A stretch of DNA of 64,000 nucleotides from Tipula vernalis (lineage: Eukaryota; Arthropoda; Insecta; Diptera; Tipulidae): NCBI GenBank assembly GCA_958295665.1, contig OY282560.1:25689653-25753652 (forward strand), read 5' to 3'. Shown piece after piece: positions 46,110-59,170 of the stretch; position 1 is the first letter of the stretch, and each line of letters opens with the position of its first letter. A model generated the notes under the pieces. The model had not been told where the DNA came from and made no database searches. It saw only the letters and a program-made list of their open reading frames with translations. A program made the position numbers and the translations under genes.

Positions 46110-48890
46110 TGCTGCATAAGAAGCGCATTAAGCCTCCTCCTCCCCCCATTCACATCGTATAATAAATGTTAAGCATCTGGAGAACAGCCTACGTTTAATT
46201 CAAATGTGAAGGTATTTTTCGGTACGATTACGTGATTTGATTGGTGACCCTGTTATCCGAAAATAATTTTTTTTTCTAGGAAAATTCAAACTCCTTGATT
46301 TATATACCAAGTTTAGAATTTATTAAGGCGATATGATACATAATCGTACTGGCCACTTCGAAGTAACGGTGTTTAGTTGAAATTTACAATTTTGATGAGC
46401 CCTTTGAATTGTTCGTTAGTCACTGATGAATAAATTCTGTTGTCTGGGTTTTTTATATCATCAATAGATTGCAATTTGATTTCAGTTGATTACAATTTGA
46501 TTCAAATTTTTCTGCAACAGATGTTGCCCTCGATTTTAGACATGCAAAAAATCCCCAAAAAAAAATCAATCCCAAAAAATCAAGCGTTTTAGTTATAATT
46601 TTTTTTGAAAATGGGGAGGATGGGGCTGCTGCCTCCAAACCCCTGCTTTGACAATTTATTAAAATCCAAATATTAATAGAAATTAGAACTTTTTTCAATA
46701 ATTTGTATTTTTTAATAATTACTTACATATTAAATTAGAGAACTCCCCAAAGCTGCTTACAATTGGAGCCTTTGTGCACAGATTGCAGGAAATCAAATTG
46801 TAGTTGGTCGTATTAAATAAAAATCTAATGAGGTCTTCTGGCAATTAAATTTGTATTTTTCGGGTTTTTGCAGGAAGCTATTATTTTGGGGGGGGGGGGG
46901 GCGAATGAAACATTAGTTTTTATTTGAATAATAAATTTTAGTGGGGTAAAAAATTCTGAAGTTAAACCGTAACTTAACGTACTCGGTTTTCAGAATTCAG
47001 ATTTTATATTATGTAGGTATGTATGTTACTAAAAAAACGAAGATAAATATTTCGTCGTCTCTCTTTAATACTTGTTCGTGCACACCAATCAATCAACCGA
47101 AAACCGAATTTTATAAACAATTGCGCAGGTTTCCATTAATTGCACAAGCCACCAATTTTTATTTTTAACAACTCATATCTAATTATAATTGAATAACACA
47201 GATACCTAACTTACACTAATTATTTCAAATGGAACACAAAATCAAGCCTTGCTGATTAAGAGTCAAGCACTTCCGACATATTGTGTCACGGCTGGTTAAA
47301 AAATAAGTAAACAACATTATTTCACTTTATTTTTATCATATCGACACATTTTTATCAATTTTTAAATGTAATCTATTTTCGTTGCTCATCTTTTGCACAC
47401 CAAAATTCTTAAACAATAATTTTAAATAAACTAAATTGCATCAGAAATTTCACGGCCAAATTACATTTTAAATATTTAAAGAATTTTGCGATAAAATCGC
47501 GTTAATCATAACAAAATAATTTTTTCACACATCATTTACTACACATTTGTTAACTAACCTCTTGAGTAAACATAAAGCATTCGAATTGAATGAGTTAACA
47601 TTCTGAAGAACCTACACATACTTAAACACATACACGCATACTATAGAATGTAAATATTAAATTTGTTGTGATAAGAACAGCATGCTTTACGCAATAATAT
47701 CGAATTAGAGATTTTCACTTTTCTTTTCGACCAGATAATTGGATGTATCCGATTATAGTATAGAAAGTAAATGGAATTTTCCTGTATACTATAAACATTA
47801 CAAAGAACTTACTATTCACAAAAAAAAAAAAAAAAAAAAAATCAAATTAAATTTTTGTTGCTTCGACCGTAGCCGTTAGCCATTTTATTTTTAATCGTGT
47901 ACCTGTATACTTAAAGGTGTTTAAGCAGTTTTTCTACATCACAATGGCTCTCAGGAAATGCAAGTAGCTTATCGGGGATTTTTTAAATTAAAACCTTGGC
48001 ATACGAACCATGTTACATTAAATCAATCACGTTTATGTGATTTGAGCGCCACAGTAATAAGCTTCTTTCTTTTTTTTTTTCTTATCGCTACAATCATTTT
48101 CACAGAAAAGGTAAAATAATTAATGCGTGCATAATACCATGTTCGTTATAATTACTTGTAATTAGTTAAACGAGTATTATTCAAAGTCTTTGTTTAATCT
48201 TAAAATGTTGCATTTTTTTTTTAATTGTAAGGTGTACAAAAGTCACTGTTAAGTGGATTGTTTATTCCATATTTAAATTTATTGAATAATTTGTGTATAC
48301 ACTTAGGCTTATGCAACACTAAACAGTCACAAAAATTTACAATGGTAAAACCACAATAAAACTAACAAATTATAGACAATATTAAAAATATTTAAATAAA
48401 ATATTAGTCAAAATAAATCAAATTAAATTAATTAAATTTAAAAACAAATATGAGCCGGATCAAATCATGTTGCTAATAAATTTTAATGATTATTACTTAA
48501 ATTTGGTGAAAGTGCATAAATTTCTGATGGTACTTGGCAATTCCTGAAACAAGTAAGTAAAACTGAATCATTGAGAATGACTTTTCTATTAGTTGGAAGC
48601 TATTATTAATTACTAGACCACCAAGATTCTTTAGAAGAACTTTATCCACAAATTTAATGGCAGATCATTTACATTTACCTTCGTTAATAATAAAACCAAA
48701 ACCAAACTAATGTACTACAAGCCTGACTGTCACCAACATTATAAATTTATTTTATGCTTATACATAAAAGTGAGCCGTTATTTTTGAAAGTGGTATAAGT
48801 CCATTTTTCAGAAAAATTAAGTTAATGATAACAATAGACAAATGACAGTATAATCTTTCTAACGGTAAATAAATTATAGTCACAAAAAAA
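46110..48890. other. Intergenic DNA, no gene supported
   Basis: AT-rich text with a G12 run at about 46890-46901 and an A-run at 47820-47841. Frames here have no recognised motifs. Confidence 0.5.
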
Positions 48891-50485
48891 AAACTGAATC
48901 CCTAATGTATCCCTAATAATTCTTGGCTTATTTGATAAACATGTTCCAATTAAAACTTTTATTGCTCCTAAACGGATACCGCCCTTATGGTTCAGTACGG
49001 AAATTGAAATTGCGATAATTGATAAGGAAATATGCTTTAAGCTTTGGAAATATAATAAAACGAGTGAGAACCGTATAGCCTTTTGTAAAAGTAGAAGCAA
49101 TGTTAAAAAGCTCATTAGATCAGCGAAATTCAAATTCATGAATAAAATGCTTCACCATAATTTGCCGCCCAGAAATTTGTGGAATAATATCCGTAATCTT
49201 GGTCTTTGTAGAGATGTAGCTGTAATAACTCCTCATTTTTGAGCTAATCAAATTATCACTTGGTTTGCAAAGATTACATCAAATAGTGATGATATTGATA
49301 ATATAAGTATTAGTAACGTTGATCATAATGTAGAACATAAATTTAATTTCTATACAGTTGATGAAACTGCAGTAAAACAGGCCGTGTTGCGAATTAAGTC
49401 CAACTCAATTGGTGACGACGGAATTCCATTACAATTTATTAAATTGATTTTAGAATATATCTCACCACTTCTTTGCTATTTGATTAATAGTTGTTTAAGT
49501 GAATCGCGATTTCCTTCTCAATGGAAAATTTCGAGAGTTATGCCGGTGGCCAAGTGTTCAAATCCTAAAGATATTAAGGACTTAAAACCCATTAGCATAT
49601 TACCTATGTTATCCAAAGTTCTTGAAAGAGTGATGTGCGATCAAATGGTCCAATATTTGGAGAATAATAAAATGATTAACCAATTTTAACCTGGTTTGAG
49701 GGTTAAACACAACAGTACGTCAACGGTGCTACTAAAAATACCGGACGACATTTTTGCTGCTCTAGATAAGGGTCATGTTGCACTATTGGTTTTACTTGAC
49801 TTTTCCAAGGCTTTTGATACATTGAATCATGGTATTTTGCTTCTTAAATTACAAAATCATTTTAAATTTTCGCAGCACGCAATTAAATTAATTAAAAACT
49901 ATCTAAGCGGTCGTACTCAGCACGTCAGTTTTGGTGATGAAATATCATGCTGTGTCAATGTATTGCGCGGGGTGCCGCAAGGATCGATACTTGGGCCTAT
50001 ATATTGTTTATGCTTTTTATCAATGAGATCGCATCCGTAATTAAATACAGTGAAATCTCGGTATAACAAACCACCAACGGACCGTCAGAATAGTTTGCTA
50101 TAAGCATATGTTTGTTATAAACGTAACTTCGGCTATAACAAACCAAATTTGTTATAAGCGGAGTTCTTAGGGAAATTAATTTAATTTGATAAATTCCGTA
50201 TAAAAACTATTTTGGCAATTTTTTTATGTAACTAAATTACATACATATATCAAATTCATTTTATTATGCTTAAAATTATAAAAAAATAAAAATTATGTAA
50301 GACATTTACATATAAAAACAACGTAATTCATTTTGAATGAAGGTGTAACTTACACCTACGTTTACATATAACTAGATAACTATAAATTCTATATGATGTA
50401 AATAAATGCATAACTGATAAAAACATAAAAAGTAAGATCTGTACGGCAATTCATAAAAATTTGATATGAAAATGAATTCAACATT

Positions 50486-51522
50486 CTAATTTTTTTTAAA
50501 ATATGAAATAAGCTTTGTCTGTTTTAAATTGCCATAGAGTAGGGCATCAATAGAATTCTCGATAGAATGTAGTCTATGTATTTCATCATCCATGTTATCG
50601 TGTGCACTTAAAAACATTCGTATAGTTTTTAACGCATTTTGAACTTCCGTCTGTGAAACTACCACCTCGGAATTATCCGAAATTTCAACTTCAGAGTCGG
50701 AATCCGTGAGAACTGTTGTGTTAGGGTGTACCATATCTACAATATCATCATCAGTTAACTCATCACATATTCTGGTTTGGCTATCCACATTTAAAAAATC
50801 ATCAATATCGACGTTGTTTGTGAGATTAACAATTGTTGGATTTGACCAAAGTACGTGAATTGCGTTTCCATCGCCATCAACATTTAACACAGAAGAAAAT
50901 TGATCTGATTCTGCGGCCAAGTAAAACCCAGCTTTATTAAAACAATTTTTAATTGTCTCAGGTTTTACTCGATCCCACGCCTTTTTCACAAAATGAATCG
51001 CATCCAGTAAATTTATATTAATATTCCCGGCCGTTAACTGTGAATTTTGATCTAGTCGGTTGATAATTTCTTTGACCACCAGTTCACGATAAAATAATTT
51101 AAAATTTTTAATAATTCCTTGATCGAGAGGTTGAGATAAAGCGGTTGCATTTGGTGGTAAATTGTTTTGTCATCACTGGCGCGGAAATCAGAAATTTTAA
51201 GTTTTTCTGCAAACTGTTGAGCTTTCTCTTTAAATAGAGTACCGCTAACGCTCACTCCAGCGTGCCTCATCGACTTCAGCCAAATTATAATGGCTTTTTC
51301 AATTTCTGGATAATCTCCACCACGCATTTTCTTCCGTTTAACACATTCATACTCTGCTTGTTGGTATTTTTCTCGATTGCGAACAATTCCTGCAATTGTT
51401 GATTTGGAAATTTTGAACCGTGTGCCAATTTGATCGTAGGTCATATTTTTCTCGCTAACCATTTTTAATATGGCTAGTTTATCCTCGAGGGAAATAGCTG
51501 TTCTTTGTAATTTACTCCACAT
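50486..51522 (-). pseudogene. Tigger transposase with deleted DDE core
   Basis: The N-terminal frame (51522 downward) carries two helix-turn-helix DNA-binding modules of CENP-B type: TAISLEDKLAILKMVSE with IGTRFKISKSTIAGIV, and the second module around AIIIWLKSMRHAGVSVSG. It then jumps, near 51160, to the stretch just after the catalytic core (a PLDQGIIKNFK reading), and continues in the frame 51079-50486 (AIHFVKKAWDRV, then an acidic tail). The DDE catalytic residues are lost with that deletion, and there is a frameshift near 51070. Confidence 0.85.
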
Positions 51523-51673
51523 CTAAATAGAACAGCGGATAAATAAATCATCAAATGTAAATTTTATTGACTTACCTTTACACAATTTGAACTAAAACTA
51601 AAATTTATTTACAAGAAATGCATACACACAAAAATAACTGAACAGCGGTAAATACATAACTAAACAACAAAAA

Positions 51674-51930
51674 CATATCGACGGCTACAATGTAAAATTC
51701 ACCTAGATCGTTTTTTCACGCATTCGATCCGATTTTTCATTTCGATTTTTGTCTATGGTTTATTGGTTTCAATAATCACCTCAAACCTAAGAATCGTCTA
51801 AAAAAATCAATTTTGTAATGCATAATCGTGTAACTTCTTGAAATTGTATTTTTTTTAAAAAGTTTCTTCCGACTCCTGTAAAATTTTATAAGACATAGTT
51901 ACACGGAATTGCATTGTAGCCATCGATATG
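51674..51930. repeat. Inverted-repeat insertion inside the Tigger element
   Basis: CATATCGACGGCTACAATG at 51674-51692 and, in reverse, CATATCGATGGCTACAATG at 51930-51912 bracket 257 bp without coding capacity. This looks like a small MITE nested in the Tigger, although I could not identify a target duplication. Confidence 0.55.
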
Positions 51931-53179
51931 CTGTATATCATATCATTGCAAGTGAATTTAGTGTAGAAGCGTTGAATACATACTGTAGTAAAATAAAAAG
52001 AGAATGGAGAGAATAGATTAGGGTTTACTTTTACAATACATACATAGAATCAATTATTTCCTTGGATGAACATCGATTCATACCGTTTGTTATATCCGAA
52101 TATTTTTGCACTGAAATAGTATGAAGAATTAAGGAAACGGTTTGCTATAGTGTTATAACCGAGGTTCGTTATATCCGAAGCATTTGCCATATATTTCTCT
52201 ATTCAAAATCAACGGACTAGTGAAAAAGGTTGTAATAAGCGGAGGTTTTTTATAAACAGGGTTTGTTATACCGAGATTTCACTCTATTGCAATTATCATC
52301 TTTATGCTGATGATGTACAAATATATACATGTAACAAAGTTGATTGTATTGAGCGTATCACCACGTTTGTTAATGCTGATATCGAGGCTATTTCTGAATG
52401 GGCTAAACTTAATGAACTGCAGTTAAATTATTCTAAGTCACAAATTTTGCCTATAAACACTAGTAATGAAAATATTAAATACCAACCTGTGTTTATTGAT
52501 AAAGACTATTGATAAAGATTTGTCGATAAGGCCCGTAATTTGGGATTCATTATGAACTCAACCCTTACATGGGATTAACACGTAAGCCATATTTGTTCTA
52601 ATATTTATGCCGTCTTGAAAACACTATCCAAATTTAAAAAATCTACCCCCAACATATGCTGATCTAGTAATGGAAGTCCTAAGTTACGAACATCGTAGAA
52701 CACTCAATGTTGCCTTTAATTCCATTACAATATATGTTTATAATTTGCCCAGATATGATCACATTACACCATTTCCAAAAAACTTATTAGGATGTACCTT
52801 CGAGAATTATTTGAAATTTAAACAATGTTTATTCTTGTTTAACGTAATGCATGGTAAATCCGCGGATTATTTAATTGATAAAGTGCAAGTTGGAATATTT
52901 CTAAGAAATCCATCTATTATATTGCCCAGTTTTAAAACAACACTTAGAGCGAAATCGTTTTTTATTAATGGAGCTCAAACTTGGAATAGCCTATCACTAG
53001 GCCTGAAACGCATTACACATCTACACCTGTTTAAAAAAAAATGCCTAAAATACTTTTCCTCTCTCTAATTTACTAGGAGATGAGCCTTATTTTAGCTCTG
53101 ACAATAGTAACGAAGTTCACCGGTTTTATCTGAAATTTTGTATTATTATTATGCTATTCTCCCATTAAAGGGTTCACTC

Positions 53180-55640
53180 TCAGCTTGTGCTGGGATTTTT
53201 ACCTACTATGAACGGCTTCAGAGAAACAAGAGCATAGTTAGGCGCTGTTGGGTGGATCTGTTGTATTAATTGTTTGTGCGGTTTGATATTGTGTGTGTGT
53301 GTGACTGGCTGTGTATTCAGAAACTTGCGGACTACACTACACTTGCTCAAAATGACCGCTTTCTGAAGTGTCATGTACATACGTGTTTTTAAGTAGTTGA
53401 AGTGTATTAATGCTATTGTGCAGCGAATGGGTATGATTCCGTGGAGGAAAGTATACAATGGGCACCGTAATGACACTGTCCATTCTCCACATCTGCCTCA
53501 CCTCATTTTTGTGATTTTTTCTGTGTAACTGTGTTGTAAATTATGTTTGTTTGGTATTGTGTTATCTACTATGTATGTGGTTTTGTTTCTTTTATCTATT
53601 AGTGCAATATCCGGTCTATTGTGTGGTATTGTGTGATCTGTGATGATGCTCCTATCATAATATAATTTATAATAATTATTTTCCAAAACTGTTTCGGGTA
53701 TATATGTATGTGTAATAATAAGGTAACGGTGGTGTATTTGTGTTTGTGAGGTTGTACTTAATTGCTAATTTTTGGTGTATTATGTTTGATACCTGATTGT
53801 GTCGGTGCAAATACTCCACCTGCGCAAGAGACTGGCAAGCACTAGTGATGTGTTGTATGGTTTCTGATGCACTGCCACAACGCCTACAGCGGTCTGATTG
53901 TGTATTTGTATCGTGTATAATAAATTTCTGATAATTTTGATCCTGGATTGCCAGCATGAATCCTTCAGTCTCCGGAAAGACATCTCCAATACTTAGCCAT
54001 TTGTTCGACGCTTCATTGTCGACATGAATTTGGCTTAGGTCATGTTGATGCCTTCCGTGGAGCGACTTCTGAGACCATGCTACCATTTTATCTTGATCAG
54101 TAATATTACTGGGTTCATTTGAACTATCAGAATGGCATAAGTTTAATGGTGTGTATTTTGTGTCTGCCTTAACTATTGCGTTATGTAGTGGTGATGTGTT
54201 TTGTTTAGAGTAAAAATATTCCCGGAGCTTGTGTATGATTTTGTGATGCAGATTGGAAATGTCTATTAGGCCTCTTCCACCTATTTTCCTAGGTAGGGTC
54301 AGCATTTCTATCGCAGATTGTAGGTAGGGTCAGCATTTCTATCGCAGATGTTTTCTGTATTTTGTGAGTGTGGTACGTGTTAATCTTTCTATCGTTTGAA
54401 GATCAGTTTCTGTCCAGTGTATAATACCACATGTATATGTCAGAATTGGGATTGTGTATATATTTATTGTTCTAAACGAATTCTTTGAGTTTAAGTATGT
54501 TTTGAGTATATGTGTAAGTCTGTTTTTGTATTTTTGTATTATTTGTGTTTTGGTACTTGTGTGATTTATATAGCGAGATTGAAGGAAGCCAAGATATTTG
54601 TAAGTATATCCCCATCAAGCATTGATAGAATTATCGAACCATCCTCAAGTTCGATACCCCCAAACTCCTGTCGCCCTCCGCTAATTAGCTGTGTCCTGCA
54701 CTTGTCTAAACCAAACTGCATTTTGATGTCATTGGAAAATGTATGTACTATTTGTGTTAGTGACTGGATATGTGTTTTTGTTGATGCGTACAGTTTAATA
54801 TCATCCATATACATCAAGTGTGATATTGTATGTAAGACTTGTGTGTTGTGTTTAATTTTATACCCGTAATTGCTATTGTTTGGAATGTTTGAGAGTGGAT
54901 TTAGAGCGAGGCAAAACAAGAGAGGGCTCAAAGAGTCTCCCTGAAATATACCTCTTCTTTCTTACATACAACAAATGTAATTTTGGTATTTGTGGTTTTA
55001 ATGTTGGATTTAATCCAGTGTATTGTGTAAGCATGTTTTGAAAAATGTGTGTAAGCTATTGTGTTAATGTATCTGATTGTGTTGTTGTATTCTGAATTAT
55101 GGTAGGAGCAACGTCATCTAATTGTGTGTGTATATTTGTATTTGGTGCATGTTGTACTGACACCTCAGAAGCAATATCACTTTGGCCACTATTTATTTCT
55201 TCAGCAACCTCATCCCTAATCTGCTGAAGAACAAACTCGGGTAGGGACATTCCTAACAATTGCTCTGCGTCGATCCGCAAGATTCTGAATAGTGACAGTT
55301 ATGTTTGGGTTTGGTGTAATGTATGTTTGTAAGATGTTGTGCCAGTTTCTAAATGTGGGATAGTGTAATATGTTCGCATGATAAATTTATTTATTTGTGG
55401 CGTCCATTTCATGCGAACACTTGGTAAATTTGCCAATGTGGTCGCTGGTAACAACAACATCATTAACAGGTTGGGGAATTGTGGCTGTACTGTTTCGGGT
55501 CATCCCGACCGTGGCCCGACTATTCAACCGTCGATCACCATCGACTCCTATGCTGTCACTTCCAGCGATGGCTCCAGAAGTGCCCTGACGTTCCTCAGGT
55601 AGCGTCCTTATAGTACGGTTACGTAAATTTTTCTCCATTC
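53180..55640 (-). mobile_element. R2-like LINE with restriction-like endonuclease, decayed
   Basis: Minus strand, N to C: the start of the ORF (55638-55387), a stretch with NLADRRRAI near 55270, then reverse transcriptase with FQGDSLSPLLFCLAL (54945-54900) and the catalytic YMDDIKLYA near 54815. The thumb follows (54305 onward, PRKIGGRGLIDI), then a zinc module (CRRCGSASETIQH with later C) near 53890. The restriction-like endonuclease has HNRPDIALID near 53620. The PD...D layout and the order are those of the R2/R4/Dong-type LINEs. The first half of the reverse transcriptase is deleted and several frames are broken. Confidence 0.82.
53676..54305 (-). pseudogene. R2-like LINE C-terminal ORF piece
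   Basis: The 209-residue frame is the longest intact piece: a thumb-type motif at its start, then the zinc module about residues 138-160 (CRRCGS, ETIQHI, C). It is followed in another frame by the endonuclease (53686-53498). Upstream the frame is broken by a 31-bp tandem duplication at 54291-54350. Confidence 0.75.
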
Positions 55641-55859
55641 TTGGGTTCGGTATTGTTTATAGTCTGTCTACCAAAGACTACACCAGTTAGTTGGGCAAGA
55701 GACCCTGTTATACCCCCGGGCTCTGGGTTATCACTAATTTGGGTTATATTTTTGCATTTATACTTTCTCTATTCTTTCATTATCTCGTTTCTACAAAATA
55801 TGGATTTATACCACGGTTGGCCACGGTTGTTGGGAACCACGAAATTTCCTTTATTAGTT

Positions 55860-57300
55860 CAAATTTAAGATTAGAAAACTCAGATTGAGCTTAAAGTGTA
55901 AATTTGCAGAACGGTACATTTCTTGAATATTTTTAAGAAAAGGCGGTGGTCTAATTATTAGAAAAGGAAGGAATCGTTCCTGTTGCTATTAAATATTTTC
56001 TTAAGACAGGCTCAACCATTTCTTCTCGGTTCTGACTAGATAGAAATAAAAATCCCTATAGGTTCTGACCGATATTTAGATTTAGAAGAAAATTAGCTAA
56101 ATTCGTTTAAAATAAAAGCTTTCCATATCAAACGACAACGATTTTTGTGTTTGCTGGGTTGATTTATTTGTATTATACCTTTTGCGCAACTCCAAGCTTA
56201 CCTCTTTTCAAACATTTATCAAAATTCAACCTTTTACAAATCAAATTGAGCCTTTATTTGCTTTTGATTAGAAAAGTTTAAATTTGATTTCCCAACAGAT
56301 AAAATTTCTTTTGCAAAAGGTTAAATTTGATTTGAAAAAGGGAGTTTATAGTAATCTGCTAGTGTTTGCGGTTTGCGATGTGTCACTGTGATGTTCATTA
56401 TTGTGAAGAAAAATACATAATCGCGACTGAATATAAATTCATGGTTCGCTCACTTGAGCCAAACCAGTCAGTCTCCAGAATCAATTAGTGTTCGTTCGAT
56501 TACCAGTAAACGGTAAATACAAATGAAATTTACATAAAATGCAAATTTCATCTTAATTTTGCAACTAGTGATGGTGTTTTTCTTTGGTTGTGTTTGATGG
56601 GGTTCTCCTGATTTTAGAAATTCTCGCTTCCCGATTTCACATTCGCCTGTCTCTTCTCACGATTTTTGGATTTTATCATCGAAATGAGATGTTCGATATC
56701 AGTCAGGTTATTCGAGATTTTCAAGGTTATCCGAATATGTTTCATTTTATGTATTTGATAGTTCGATGTTATTCAAGAATTTTAGAGCTTATTCGAAGAA
56801 TACGATTGTTCGATATTTAAAAAAATACCCGATAAGTAGTAACATTAAGTTACTTGGACAAATAATTCAATAATTGGGGGTCATTCAATAAGGGATTTTC
56901 CGAATTGTTCTGGGCTAATCGAGATTGTTCCACGCGGTTTATTCTAGATTTCTAAAGGTTTAAGGCAATGTTCTGCGCTTAGCTTTGAGTTGTAAGAATT
57001 TGCAGAGTTACACATGTAAATCTAGATGGTGATATTTAAAAGATCTTAATAGAGTATATGCCAAAATTTTGATATTTTTACGATTTCCTATAGGGTTATT
57101 CGAAATTATTCAAGAATGTCCAGACCTTATAGGATTTCCTTTGGTTTTACATACTTACGGATAATTCGATATTTGAGAACCTTCAAGAATATTCAAGATA
57201 AATATTATTGTAGAGAGAAATTGTCTTCGAAATTTGTGATGCTTTCTCGATATATTTAGAACTCTTCATAGAGTAGAGTTGCAAGATGTTTCGTTTTATA
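55860..57300 (+). repeat. Dispersed repeat family, copy 2
   Basis: It matches copy 1 (39220-41800) in order: GATATTTAGATTTA at 56070, AGTAACATTAAGTTAC at about 56838, CAGAGTTACACATGTAAATC at about 57003, ACTTACGGATAATTCG at about 57151. This copy lacks the hAT insertion. The 476-bp satellite begins shortly after it. Confidence 0.65.
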
Positions 57301-57456
57301 TGAAGTCATTCAAATGAATCACGTTCTATTTCATCTAGTGTTTTCATCTTTTGAGCGATCTCCCGAATATGTCCACAAAATTAAATCTGAGTAAACCAAT
57401 TGGTTTCCTTACACATGTAATGCTCGAAAATGGAAACCGATTTTGGATGAAGGATT

Positions 57457-59170
57457 GCTTCGATAAATGAAAGCTCTTAAAACTAAAAGTTCTTGATATT
57501 TCTTGCAAATAAATGATTTATGCTTATAAAACATTTTAACGAAAGACAAAATTTATGGAAAGGCACAAAAATCACCGAGAAACTATAAATAAATTATCAA
57601 GCTTAAAGCTCATTGAAAACAAATATTCTAAATTAATCCCAAAATACCACCTTCCTTTATATTATCAAATTTGAAAGTCAAATGGTTTGGTTTGAAAAGC
57701 TCTTAAAACTAAAAGCTCTTAATTGTTTACATTGAGCACAAAAATTCTAAATCCTAGCCAAAATTCCGTCGCCTTGCAATATCAAATTTCGAAGTAAAAT
57801 GGTTTAGTTCAAAAGCTTCGATAAGTGAAAGCTTTTAAACCTAAAGCTCTTGACAATTTTTTCAAATACATTATTTAAGCTCATCAAACATTTGTTTAAA
57901 AACTGAAATTATTAAATTAAAAAGCTCAAAAAGTATGAAATAATTATCAAGCTTAAAGCTTATAAGAAACAAATATTCAAAATGTATTTCAAAATTCCGT
58001 TGACTTTTTCAATACCGAATTTCGGAGTAAAATGTTTTGATTCATAAAAAGCTTGGGTTGATTTGACTAAAAGCTCTTGATAATTACATTGAGAACAAAT
58101 ATACTAAATTGTCCCTAAAATTCCGTTACCGTTTATAAAATCGAATTTCTGAGTAAAATCGTTTGGTTTGAAAAGCTCTTAAAACTAAAAGCTCTTAATA
58201 GTTTACATTGAGCACAAATATTCTAAATCCTAGCCAAAATTCCGTCGCCTTGCAATATCAAATTTCGAAGTAAAATGGTTTAGTTCAAAAGCTTCGATAA
58301 GTGAAAGCTTTTAAACCTAAAGCTCTTGACAATTTTTTCAAATACATTATTTAAGCTCATCAAACATTTGTTTAAAAACTGAAATTATTAAATTAAAAAG
58401 CTCAAAAAGTATGAAATAATTATCAAGCTTAAAGCTTATAAGAAACAAATATTCAAAATGTATTTCAAAATTCCGTTGATTTTTTCAATACCGAATTTCG
58501 GAGTAAAATGTTTTGATTCATAAAAAGCTTGGGTTGATTTGACTAAAAGCTCTTGATAATTTACATTGAGAACAAATATACTAAATTGTCCCTAAATTCC
58601 GTTACCCTTTATAAAATCGAATTTCTGAGTAAAATCGTTTGGTTTGAAAAGCTCTTAAAACTAAAAGCTCTTAATAGTTTACATTGAGCACAAATATTCT
58701 AAATCCTAGCCAAAATTCCGTCGCCTTGCAATATCAAATTTCGAAGTAAAATGGTTTAGTTCAAAAGCTTCGATAAGTGAAAGCTTTTAAACCTAAAGCT
58801 CTTGACAATTTTTTCAAATACATTATTTAAGCTCATCAAACATTTGATTAAAAACTGAAATTATTAAATTAAAAAGCTCAAAAAGTATGAAATAATTATC
58901 AAGCTTAAAGCTTATAAGAAACAAATATTCAAAATGTATTCCAAAATTCCGTTGACTTTTTCAATACCGAATTTCGGAGTAAAATGTTTTGATTCATAAA
59001 AAGCTTGAGTTGATTTGACTAAAAGCTCTTGATAATTACATTGAGAACAAATATACTAAATTGTCCCTAAAATTCCGTTACCCTTTATAAAATCGAATTT
59101 CTGAGTAAAATGGTTTGGTTTGAAAACCTCTTAAAACTAAAAGATTTTGATGATTGATGATTAACTTTGA
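57457..59170. repeat. 476-bp higher-order tandem repeat
   Basis: The anchor GTTTGGTTTGAAAAGCTC starts at 57685, 58161 and 58637 and in a diverged form at 59113: exact steps of 476 bp. The anchor GCTTCGATAAGTGAAAGC starts at 57815, 58291 and 58767, again 476 bp. Within a unit, related submonomers start with GTTT...AAAAGCT and are 117, 232 and 127 bp long, with the middle one close to a double. Three copies are nearly identical. The copy before 57685 and the text after 59113 are diverged or truncated. Confidence 0.95.

Larger units (their letters stand above)
50048..52284 (-). mobile_element. Tigger/pogo DNA transposon
   Basis: Inverted ends agree from the second base over about 24 bp: AGTGAAATCTCGGTATAAC at both ends. 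TA dinucleotides flank it (50046-50047 and 52285-52286), the pogo/Tc1-type target. The minus-strand transposase gene is internally deleted. A smaller inverted-repeat insertion lies in its 5' part at 51674-51930. Free copies of the GTTATA motif near both ends (for example TTGCTATAAGCATATGTTTG) form subterminal repeats. Confidence 0.93.
48900..53160 (+). mobile_element. Jockey/CR1-like LINE split by a Tigger element
   Basis: Plus strand. The pre-reverse-transcriptase linker (48925-49240) and fingers/palm (49384-50040) show DDGIPLQFIK, KPISILPMLSKVLERV, LLDFSKAFDTLNHG and GVPQGSILGP. The element is interrupted at 50048-52284. It resumes at 52287 with HLYADDVQIY, the catalytic Asp pair, then the thumb and the C-terminal stretch (52670-53068, QTWNSL). 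There is a stop at 49687 and several later frame changes. No poly-A tail is evident. The endonuclease lies upstream of, or was lost before, 48900. Confidence 0.85.
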
